Source: Lingula anatina (taxonomy: Eukaryota > Brachiopoda > Lingulata > Lingulida > Lingulidae). From it: DNA of 39,416 nt. Both the position numbers and the translations under genes were made by a program. Every line of letters starts with the position of its first letter. The first letter of the stretch is position 1. The notes beneath the pieces are model-generated. The model was not told where the DNA came from, did not search any database, and saw nothing but the letters and a program-made list of their open reading frames with translations. The stretch is taken from NCBI RefSeq assembly GCF_001039355.2, contig NW_019775615.1, forward strand, positions 215,410 through 254,825. The letters run 5' to 3'. Shown here piece by piece: positions 13,263-23,353 of this stretch.

Positions 13263-13607
13263 GATCTTCCAAACTTCAAGAGGTATCTGAAAATAGAATG
13301 CGTATTTGATGCAAATAACCCCAAAATATTACATTACGCGCTGGATAAAACTCTGCAATCACTTAACAAAGATGAAATATTTTCCGCCATCCACCCACTA
13401 GAGGCAACAATGGAGTCCGAAGTAGGTCAAACAATATTTGGCCACTTTTAAAGTTCTGTAAAAGTACGATCGTCAATTGCAACTTTGGATTTTTTGGCAT
13501 AATTACACAATATGGACATTAGTCTTTCATTTCTGCGTGAATTAGCCAAAAGTTAAAGTAAGATTTAACAAATTGCGCAAAAAAAATTTAGGAGCTACTC
13601 CCGTACC
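13249..13607 (-). other. Cyclin E 5' UTR exon borders
   Basis: The first coding exon is probably 13249-13286, because a pyrimidine-rich tract ending in CAG on the - strand at 13287-13289 makes a good acceptor 24 bases before the ATG. A candidate upstream non-coding exon ends at 13607, where the - strand reads CCAG then GTACGG. Its 5' end should be the transcription start near 13650-13700. Confidence 0.5.
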
Positions 13608-14415
13608 TGGGCCTGCCTGCCAAGTCTCGGTCCCGCCAAGTGGACGTACGCAGCTGTTCTTGCGCATGCACGATTATGGCGGGAGAAGATCGGTAAATAA
13701 TCAAAATAAATTCACGGAAATTATTTTCCCAGTGACTTAGATATTGAATAAACGTGTTTGGAACATTTCCTTAGCATTTGTTAGTGTTAAAAAAACTTTT
13801 GGGTCACTTTCCTCGATGTAAACAAAGCGATGTCTTGGTCATGAATGGGATGAGCAGACGGACAATGAAATCGCTTTAATTTACAATAAAATATTTTGTT
13901 GGATTGACAACATGAAATATTTATGCTTTTTAAACTAAGCTCACCATAGTATGAGACTCTTTACAATGAAAATACAATTTATTCATATTCTAAAGTGAGA
14001 AACACTGGAGGCCTATCCTAGAAATGTAGTCTGCGAGTTGGCAAGTTTCGGTTTGGGTCGTTTGCAACTTTAAAAGAAGTATTTCGTAAACAAAAAACGA
14101 TGAGCCTGAAAAGTAACAAAAAGTTCTCCAACTTAGACGAGTATGTATATTAAGCGGTATAAATATTATCTAATTTTAAGCCAAAAACCGCGAAAGTTTG
14201 AGGAAAAAGCCCCGCGAAAGAATCCATGGTGTGCAATGCATCCTGGGAAGTGAAAAGCTCAAAACGCACCCTGATTGGATGAAAAGTCGTGCTCGCGGGG
14301 GAGGGGTAAAGGTCATATGAAATCAACATTCACACATGTTGCCATGATGTTAGTTGACGTGCTTTACAGAAATATGTAATCTGTTTGTTTTCTTGCTAAT
14401 AATTTTGATGACAAC
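13608..14415. promoter_or_regulatory. Divergent promoter region of cyclin E and the BtpA-family gene
   Basis: This is the GC- and CpG-richer strip between two genes that run apart. Visible motifs are TTGGCGGGA on the - strand at 13631-13639 and TGGCGGGA on the + strand at 13677-13684, both close to the E2F consensus. TGCGCATGC at 13661-13669 resembles NRF1. CCGCGAAA lies at 14188-14195 and CCCGCGAAA at 14211-14219 (TTTCGCGG on the other strand, E2F-like). An inverted CCAAT box lies near 14273. E2F control is established for cyclin E in flies and mammals. Transcription starts are not defined here. Confidence 0.55.
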
Positions 14416-14944
14416 ATGAATGCATTTAGCAGTACATTCGGGCGGCTCAGGGGCGTTGTCATAGGGATGGTGCATTTACGTGCTTTGCCAGGTATGCCAT
14501 ATTATTTAGCGGTGGTATGCATTTGATTAAAAATAAACGATACTAGTATGTGCCGGGAAATGGATGGTGCTATTTCTGATATTATCCATTGTCATCATAA
14601 GCAATTCTGTTGCATCCTCACCACTAATGTTCCATCGCTGCCTTCTCTAACGTGCCATTTTTAATATTACCAGAAAAATATTATTTAGATATTTTATAAT
14701 TTACAGTAGTACCAGGTACATGTATTTATAACAATATTATTAATTATAATAATGTACATTCATGATTGGTGGACATGTTTTATCATCATCATAATGTAGG
14801 AACTCCGGCAGGCACTCTTTCTATGCAGGAAATCATTGAAGTTGCATGTAAAGAAGCCAAAATTTACAAAGATGCAGGTGTGGTAAGTATTTTTTTTATT
14901 GGATTGATTGATTGACTGACTTCAACTGATTGATTGATTTATTA

Positions 14945-14988
<44 letters not shown>

Positions 14989-17900
14989 CATTATTATTAT
15001 TATAAATTGGTTTGAGTATTTTTAACAAGGAAAAATTTAACATTTGCACTGGAAAGAATGTAGTTTTTACATTTGTTAATTTTAAGACTATTTTGTAAAT
15101 TTACTATATACTGAAAAGAAGATATTTTTTAAGAAATTTTCTGTTGCTGAACAGTCATAGTCAATATCCAGATAATGATTATGGCCTGAAACTCCAAATG
15201 TCCTGTGAAATAATTTATAAATACATTTTGAAACCATTTTTTTCTTCGCTTGGCTCAAGCCAAATATATTTTTATTTGCATAAGCCATATATTGAGTTTT
15301 TGTAAAAATGAAACTTTCTGATGAGGTGGTAATAATATAATTAATTTAGAAGGGTGTAACATGCTTGAAACAGTAAAAGGGGACATTTCACTTCTGAAAA
15401 TCCTGTATACTTTCTTTTTGATATGCAGTTTGATTTCTGGTTTGTTTTAGGATGCTGTGATGGTAGAAAACATGCATGATGTGCCATATGTTCACTCAAC
15501 AGGGGTCGGTCATGAGATAACAGCAAGCATGTCTGTTGTGTGTTCACATGTTAAGGAAGTGTGTGGGAGCATGCCAGTAGGAGTACAGGTGCTCGCAGGA
15601 GCAAATAAGCAGGCAATTGCAGTGGCGCTCTCTAGTGGTGGGCTGTCATCTAATTCATTTTTTTTTCTTTAAAAGTATTATTCTAAATATCATAACTTAT
15701 TCTTTGATAAGTTAATTGACACTTTTTTTTAAAGGTGTTGCAAGAATTTTGAAAATAATTTTGGAACCTTTCTGTATTTGTCTTTCTAGATATGATATGA
15801 GAATTGTAATAATAACAGCTTTGGAAAAATTAGTTTGGATTTTAAAAGCTTAACATGAATTAATAACTCATTCTTATATAGACAAATGTACCAGTATGGA
15901 TCCCTCAACTGAATCATTACACAATCATAATGATCAGTACATTGTTTTTTATGTTCAAGGTTTTGATAACTGTCTTTTATGTATTTTGCTTTCATCTAGG
16001 CCTGCAATTCATTCGTGCTGAAGGATTTGTGTTTTCTCATGTTGCTGATGAAGGGCTTATGAATGCATGTGCAGCAGAGCTGTTACGATATCGTAAGCAA
16101 ATTGGTGCCAGCCACATTCAGGTGTTCACTGACATCAAGAAGAAACACAGGTAAGGTTAAAATCATGCACAAAAAATAATTGACATTTTGGATATTGTTC
16201 AGTTTTCGTAGAGGAGCTTGAGCAGTGTGTGTGTGTGGGGGGGGGGTTTGCTCTGTTGGGCATGTCTGCATGTAGAATAATCAATTGAAGCACAGAACAG
16301 ATCTGTTCTACTGTCTTTTCTATTTCCCTCTTTTGTAAAGGTTGTCGGTTCAAGAAATAAGTTATATGCTACAGTGTATCTCTCTTTAATCTATATAAAT
16401 GACCACAATTTCCTAAATTAAACATCTCAAAAGATTGACCACAGAAGTTCATGAACAGTCCATAAAAACTTTGCAAAAGTAAAAAAATTAATTTGTTCTG
16501 TTAAAAGATAATCATGTATTGTTTGCTTATTTTTATTCGCTTTTATCAGTTAATTATGGAATACACTATTTTGACTTGAAAAAAAATTGACTTTATTTTT
16601 TCACTCTTTTTAGTTCTCACTCTATCACCAGTGACATCAGTATAGCAGAGACGGCCAAGGCGGCAGAATTCTTCCTCAGTGATGGCGTGATAGTGACTGG
16701 TGCAGTGACCGGTGCCTCAGCTGACCTACAGGAGTTCAAAGGTGACCATGAAACTAAAGTTTTAGAGTTCTTGTGTTGTTACTTTCTACATAAAAAAGTC
16801 TAGCTGAGTTTCACAGGCCCCTCCATCACTTGGTCAAGGATTAATTACTTAGACCGCATTCACATCGAGTTTAGCCATGGCTCTACAAAGCCACAAACTA
16901 AATACAGTATAGCGGACATACCTGAAAGGAAAACCGCTTAATCTTTTGATAGTCTCTCCACCTCTCACACGCCTCCCCATGTGTTGTCCCAATGGAGCCG
17001 AGATTTAACGACTGTACCTCCACAGGGATGACGCATGGGGAGACGTGTGAGAGGCGAAGAGAGACTATTTAAAGATTAGACGGTTTTCCTTTCATATTTA
17101 GTTCGTGGCTTTGTAGAGCCATGGCTCAACTCGATGTGAATGCGGTCTTAGACACATCATTCATGTACATGTTTTTATAACTAGGTAAATTATGTGATAA
17201 CATAGTAATATATAAATATACAAATGATGGTTAAAGGGTTCCAGTGATATCTAAATACATACACTTGCATGTGTTGAATAATTATCGAAGGTGTAAAAGA
17301 AAATTTCAAACTCAGTATCAGGCCTACCCAACTACTGGACACAACAGCGAACGATCCAGAATTCACCGTAGATCAGGTCGCGCCACCGGTTTTCAAGGTT
17401 TATATCAGTACGCGTTTGAAAGTATCAGACGCAGCACCCTCTTGCCTGGTATGCATTATGATAGTGACGATTCTGCGCAGGGTTGGTTAGTAGTGCATCT
17501 CATCAAAATTCATGTGCTAGTGCTATTTTCCCTGTTTTATTGAACAATACTGTGATTTTTAAACATTAAGTTCAGGTTTGAACAAAGCCAACAATGTTAT
17601 CTAAATAACTAGGTGCAATCTTTTAATATTAATTTAGTAATGTAGATCTAATTCTGTCAGCAGAAGCATATTCTGTAAAGTGGTGAAATAATGTTGTCGT
17701 ACAAAATTGGCCACGGTATAATACTGTGAAATGCGCACTGATACACACGTTGAAAACTGGCAGCGTGATCTGATCTACTTGTTAATTCTGGACCCTTCGG
17801 TGCCATGTTTGGTGCTGGGGGTAGTTGGGTAGGCCTGAGCATGAAGTTGAAAGTGCCCTGCAGTTATTTTCTAGTTATAGTCTGTATTAGCTACATAATG

Positions 17901-18667
17901 ATTGAAAGCTTAATTAACTCCTCTCCCTCTTTGCCACCTTCTATTTTCTCTGAGTTAAGTACACTATACTACTAGTACACTCCCTTAGTAAGTCAGAGGT
18001 CTGCATATGACAGAGAGGAAAACTTGATTGCCCCCCCCCCCCCCCCCCCCCAATTATCCTATCTATTATCCCATATTTAAGTGGTCAGCCCAGTCAATGC
18101 TGATCTGGATTAAAGAGAGATTATGTAGTGGAGAGAACATTCAATAATCTGCAAAACTAAGTCAAGTGTAAAACCTTTTTTTATTTTAATATCATATTCG
18201 TAGCTCAAGCTTTGTGAGGGAAATGAGATTTACATTTTAAAGTTGGAGCACTTACTCAAATATTTTGCATTCCTATATGGAAGTGAGTAAAGAAAATATT
18301 TTTATCCTTTTAAAAATGTGATCTTGCCATTACAGCTTACTAGTTATCAATGTGCAAAGAGCTAAGCTTACTTGATCATTAATTTTGATTGTATAGAGCC
18401 CAGATGCATTTAAAAACTCATAATGCATTATGCACATATTTATATGTATGTGGATTTGTTTGTTTTTCAGATGTGCAAAAAGCAGTAAAAATCCCAGTTT
18501 TGATCGGCTCAGGGGTTACAGTGGATAATGTGGAACAGTATGCCAGTGCCAATGCATTCATCATAGGATCGTACTTCAAATATGGTGGACACTGGAGTAA
18601 TGAGATCGACCCAACAAGAGTGGCAAAATTTATGGAGAAGGTTAAGCTTAAAATACAGACACCATAG
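14416..18667 (+). CDS. BtpA-family TIM-barrel protein (F13E9.13-like)
   Basis: Six exons join in frame: 14416-14491, 14800-14882, 15451-15637, 16000-16150, 16614-16741 and 18471-18667. They total 822 bases, or 273 residues plus stop, the usual full length for the BtpA/SgcQ family. Visible family marks are VIGMVHLRALPG near residue 15, DAVMVENMHDVPY near 54, the FIRAEGFVF strand near 119, DGVIVTGAVTG near 190, and the C-terminal PVLIGSGVTVDN and AFIIGSYFKYGG segments, typical of a phosphate-binding end of a TIM barrel. Cyanobacterial BtpA is needed for stable photosystem I. Invertebrate homologues are often annotated as 'F13E9.13, mitochondrial', and no animal function is known to me. The N-terminus before the barrel is only about 11 residues, so I see no clear long mitochondrial presequence. 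The start is the ATG directly ahead of the conserved first strand. The exon 3 donor (GTGGGC) is weak but required by the frame. Confidence 0.92.
14941..15003. repeat. (ATT)n microsatellite
   Basis: About twenty ATT/TTA units with a single interruption, in intron 2 of the BtpA-family gene. Confidence 0.9.
16852..17147. mobile_element. Hairpin MITE with TTA target duplication
   Basis: The 296-bp element begins GACCGCATTCACATCGAG and ends with its reverse complement. TTA flanks it on both sides, at 16849-16851 and 17148-17150. Arms of about 130 bases pair nearly throughout; the left arm has an extra stretch of roughly 18 bases near 16913-16931. There is no transposase. A 3-bp TTA duplication with long inverted repeats suggests a non-autonomous PIF/Harbinger element. 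It lies in the last intron of the BtpA-family gene. Confidence 0.85.
17304..17852. mobile_element. Second hairpin element with ~130-base arms
   Basis: The left arm at about 17304-17440 and the right arm at about 17715-17852 are imperfect reverse complements, sharing AGGCCTACCCAACTAC, GATCCAGAATTCACC and GTTTTCAAGGTTTATATCAG with scattered changes. The 250-base centre is AT-rich. The open frames 17244-17543 (+) and 17657-17842 (-) are the two arms read toward each other and are not genes. Ends and target duplication are not clear. Confidence 0.7.
18031..18050. repeat. Poly(C) run
   Basis: Twenty consecutive C bases in the last intron of the BtpA-family gene. The length in the assembly may be unreliable. 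Confidence 0.85.
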
Positions 18668-20200
18668 ACATAATTCTTGTGAGTTGACAATTTGAAAAGT
18701 TTTAATGTTGTTGAAATTATATACATGTAGATGTAAATATAGCAGGCAACATTCAGAAGAAATATATATATTCACATGTGTGTATAAGATCATGCATCAC
18801 CACTATTTCAGAGGCAAGTAATGAAGATCTTTAGTTCTACTGTATAGCTTGAAATATGTGGCTGGACAGATTGTAATTGTTCAAGTGGGGGCACAGCATG
18901 TTGGTTTGCATGTTTGTGCATTTTAAGGTATTGTCTAGTCATGTTTGCATGTAGCAACACATCATAAAGCTAAGATAGTTTCAGTTTACTGTACAAAGGC
19001 AGAGCTTACCTTTTACATCACAATTATTTGAATATGTCCAGATGTGATAGTGCCAAGTGGAAAAAATTCAAAGTATTTTGTCCTAATTAGCAAAATCTAG
19101 ATAAATATTTACAAGAAGATTGATTTGCATTTTTAAGAGGTCATTCCCAGACCTTGATCTATCTCCGAGGGGATTCTGGCTAAATTGCAATCAACTTAAG
19201 TGACTTAGATGTCTGTCACACCTACTGAAGCTGCTAGGGGGTAATTCATTATCGTAGGTAGGGGTGCCAGACATCTAAGTCACTTAAACAAAAAGCAATT
19301 TAGCGAGAAACCCCTTGGAGATGGATTAATCCTGTCAGGTCGATCTAAGTCTGGGGACCTAGTCTAAATCTTCGTCATAGAAAAAGGCAGGTTGGTGACA
19401 ACTAGCCAATGTCAATTTTATAAATGGTACCAAAGACTGAAAGTTATGAACTGGGTTGAATTTTCAGAAACTTATGGTAACATGCTGGTTAAAAGCACTT
19501 TTAAAAAGGTGGAATTTTAATTTTCCTGCTGTTGTACATTCATAAGGTTATATGAGAACATATGTTATGTACTAGACTTCTTTATTAGTTGAAATATCTA
19601 TAGCAGAGTTTTATTATAATATAATTTATATATTACCTATTTTCTAAATGGGATTTTCCATATATTTCATAAACCAGGTTATGTATTTGAAATCATGTTA
19701 TAGTTTAAATTTTTATTTAGACAAAAATCTATTCTTTGTTGTTGTTTTTTTTTCACAAGACCTACAGAGCCTGTGTGTGTTATCTGATATAACTCTACCA
19801 TTCCATTATGGACTTATGATGGTAGAATATGGTCACAGAGGCTGCAAATAACTAAGTTGAATTCGTAACAACTGAAAATTAGGAGCAGACGTCAGTGCTC
19901 TTTGAGCATCCTACAGAAATCCCACTGCTGTCATTTTTTAGTCTTCAGGAAAACGGTAGGCAAATGTCAGAAAACCTTTGTTGTCAGCCTTAATGGAAAA
20001 AGATCAGTTTCAATTTGCTTTTTCCAAAACGTTTCTGGGTCTTCCCATCAATTCTGTAACATCAGTGAGCATGGACATAAAATTCAAGTTTGATCCAAGT
20101 TCTTTTTATATTTGGACTTTTTCAGCTGTAAAAGCAATTTGCTTAATAATAGCAATGTTTAACTTTGGACATATACATGATATTAGTCATTGGAAATAAA
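18668..20200 (+). other. Probable 3' UTR of the BtpA-family gene
   Basis: This stretch runs from the stop to a candidate AATAAA at 20195-20200. It contains a foldback element at 19138-19363 and a Pumilio-type TGTAAATA at 18732-18739. Short open frames near 19648-20199 have no recognisable features. Confidence 0.4.
19138..19363. mobile_element. Foldback (hairpin) element
   Basis: The two halves are imperfect reverse complements. GGTCATTCCCAGAC at the left pairs with GTCTGGGGACC at the right, and inside them AAGTGACTTAGATGTCTG pairs with CAGACATCTAAGTCACTT at 19269-19286. GCTAAATTGC also pairs with GCAATTTAGC. It carries no coding sequence. It would fold strongly in the presumed 3' UTR of the BtpA-family gene. 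Target duplication is unclear. Confidence 0.7.
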
Positions 20201-20322
20201 CTTCCGTCTGAGCCACTTGAAGTGGATCATCAGGTCTCTGCCAGGAATCATTTTAATGCACAGATCAAGCTAATGGATGACAAACACAGATAAAATTGAT
20301 TTCAAACTCACAACAGTTTATT
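20195..20322. terminator. Facing poly(A) signals of two convergent genes
   Basis: AATAAA on the + strand at 20195-20200 could end the BtpA-family transcript. TTTATT at 20317-20322 is AATAAA on the - strand and could end TP53INP. They overlap tail to tail by about 120 bases at most. The assignments are inferred from position. Confidence 0.35.
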
Positions 20323-23300
20323 GAGTACTCTCTCTGCCTAGGAACACAATGCAAATTTCAATAAAACATACCCGCAGCATTCATACAGCATAATGTGGAT
20401 GAATCTGACATATACATGATGCCAGTCTTAAAAGGATATCTTGCCTTTGAATGATATAGTTATAATGACGTAATATAGCAATGGCAGAGGTGGGTTTTCT
20501 TCACACTGTAGCATTCTCACACAGAAAAATTGAAAGTCCAGTCATTCACGTGCTACTGTTACTGTCACTGCTGCCAGTTGACAGTTGCTACTGCTGCCGT
20601 GTTGGTACTGGTACAATGTATGGTGATACAAACACACCAGTTGTCTATAATGGATCAAGACGATTAAATATGGAACTCACAAACCAGTCAGAGAAATTGA
20701 AAATTCTACTGTTCTTAAATGTTCTATAAAATTCTTCAATGCCTTAGAGCTTGGTTATCATTTGCATAGTAACACCATCTACATGTACTAGAATCCATGT
20801 GTAATATGTTGTTTTGCACAAATTATTGTAATTGTTGCATTCTTGTCTTCAACCAATATGCATTTGTGCTCTGAGTATAATAGTTTGTTGTTTTGTTTGT
20901 TTTGTGTGTTTATATTTAATTGAATCAAGTGTAAGCTACATGTACCAAATACACTATACTTAAATATGTAATACATATAAATGTTATTTTTTGTGTTGTT
21001 TATTAATTTATGGCCCTTTTTAAAATACTGACATGTGCAAGAATTCAATCACCAACATGTATGTTTTAAGCTTTTTTTTTTTTTTTTGTTCATCAACGAA
21101 TGTAACTTTTCATTTAATCTCTATCATATACTAGCATGCATTACCCTCAGTATAAGACTAAGGCAAGTGGTAAATTCATTAGGATATTGCCAAATGTGCA
21201 CCTTCGAACTGGATTTTCCACCAGTAAATTTAAATATAGCAACCTTTAAAACCTTAAACAGGTGGTAATTAAATATACCCTAGACTAACCACCTCCAACA
21301 CGTAAACCACAAGTATATAAAAGCACAGTAAATACGTGTATAATATTACACTCAAATTGGAACTAACTGTCAACATTCAGCATTTAAAAACAATTCCAAA
21401 AGACACATTTGAATAAATGAAAAATAAAAACACCCAGCCCATTCCAGCAGTTAAACAGTTCAAGTTTTCATCTTGAAATGGCATGCAGACTAAATGCTTA
21501 AAATAAAATGTAAAAATTTAGATGGTGAACTTTTATATATAAGGGCATGCTGCTGTGATAACTAACTCATTGCAATTAAAATTTTGATTCAAAACTGTTT
21601 CTTGCAAAATATCACATAACTTGTCACATATTCTCATAAACAAAGTGTCTTAAGGTCTTTACACCTCTTGATATGTAAACTATATGGCAGCCTATCTTTG
21701 AACTTGGATCTATGTCAAGCTGTCCCTGACTAAAATCCAAGGCCAAGAATAAATCATGTACATAATAGTGCATTGTATGGAATAAGCCGGTAAACATCAT
21801 AAACGGGTAAACTGAGATTCATGTTAATGTCTCATATTAGTGAAAATGATGTCTCCAGTTGTGCAGAGAATATTCAGGACGTGTATAACAGACAATTGAG
21901 CCCACAACATAATTTTGTACAAGGGGAGTAAATAGAGACAACTTGAGAAAGGGAACCAGTCTGACATAAATAGCAGTGATGGTAACATCATGAAGCAAGA
22001 ACCAGTCTTACCACATGTTGTCATGTTCATGTTATCTGTCTTATTACAAGGCCTTGTATTGAAAATATGGCTTCATCTCGTGTGTAATAGCATAACAACT
22101 GTGACTGATTGTGATGGATGGATTAAGACATTATTGCGGCAGACATTTGTTTTCCAACTTCCACCTGCTTTCTTTTCCCTGAGCTGTGACTTAATATGCT
22201 TAGTTACTATAGATAACAATCCTGAATGTAAATTTGTATACATGCATCCAGCTTTGACATATTAGTTGTGGACAGAGTTGTCTGAGGTGTAAATACCCTG
22301 TCACTGTCAGTGTGACATGATGTGTCCGTGTGTCCTCTCTCTGTGACGAGACCTTGCATGACTCGTCATTTATGTAGCAAAATGTTTGCTGCAGAACAAG
22401 TGGCATTGTGCCATACTTGTGTGATGTTAGACATTAGTGTGACATTTGACATTTATGTGACATTTCACATTGACCTGGTCTGATAGGCTGTTAGAAGAAA
22501 TTGTATCTTTTCACGAAGTAATCGAATTGTTTTTGTCAGCAGCAGCCTGTGTAATTGTGACAAGTACGTAGACATTTCACTTGTCACACCAGTTGTGACA
22601 TCATGTCTTGAACACTGTGACATCATGAACATTGATACTAACACCACTGTGACATCACTCAGATTGTGACATCACAGGTATTTTAAAATTTGCAGCATAC
22701 ACAGTATAACAGCACTGATCGTATGCTTATTGGACATATTCCTATCATTTAATACATCTACATATACAACATTACTGCAACTGTGACTTCAACATGACAT
22801 CTCCTAAATCCAATACCTATATATACTCTTATGTATAAGATAAACAATAAATAACAAAGTTCTTGGCAATGGTCAGGTCCAGTAATCTGTGAACTCGTCC
22901 AGGGTCGGTCAAGGTCCAAATGAATGTACAATTCATAACTGCTGGACATGTACTCTAACAGGCATGTCAAAAATGAGTTTTTAAATCCAAGTTCAATTTC
23001 TTTTCCTTCAAATGAATGATGCAGGTATCCAGTGATCAATTATGTGCACAATAGTACAATCATTGATCTACAAAAGTGGTGACATGTTGTGTTCTTTTCC
23101 CCTGTGAGTATGTGACAATTGATGCTAGGTATTAATAGCTTTCTGATGACAGGATGGATTGAACAGAATACATGGTTTCAGAGAGAATTTCCTTCTCATA
23201 AACAATTGCACATACTGGGCAGGGTTCTTGACGATAAAATAATGACACAAACTGCTTTCTCTATTTTTCCTGCTATTTTTCTGTCTAGCTATTATGATTG

Positions 23301-23353
23301 AATGTATCAGTCCTTCTGTAGTTCACGTTAAGTGATATTCAAGTTAAAATCTT
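20323..23353 (-). other. Probable TP53INP 3' UTR
   Basis: About 3 kb after the TP53INP stop with no supportable coding sequence. A poly(T) run lies near 21072-21087. The part at 22595-22674 holds four exact copies of GTGACATCA, and related TGTGAC words occur from 22310. If the poly(A) signal at 20317-20322 is used, this is a long 3' UTR. Confidence 0.4.
22595..22674. repeat. Four copies of GTGACATCA within 80 bases
   Basis: Exact copies lie at 22595-22603, 22617-22625, 22649-22657 and 22666-22674. The spacing is irregular, so this is not a simple tandem repeat. On DNA the word resembles a CRE/AP-1 type TGACATCA. On the - strand RNA it reads UGAUGUCAC. Confidence 0.8.

Noticed and set aside
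13236-13451. 71-codon + strand open frame over the first cyclin E coding exon
   Set aside because: It overlaps the well-supported - strand exon and has no family features.
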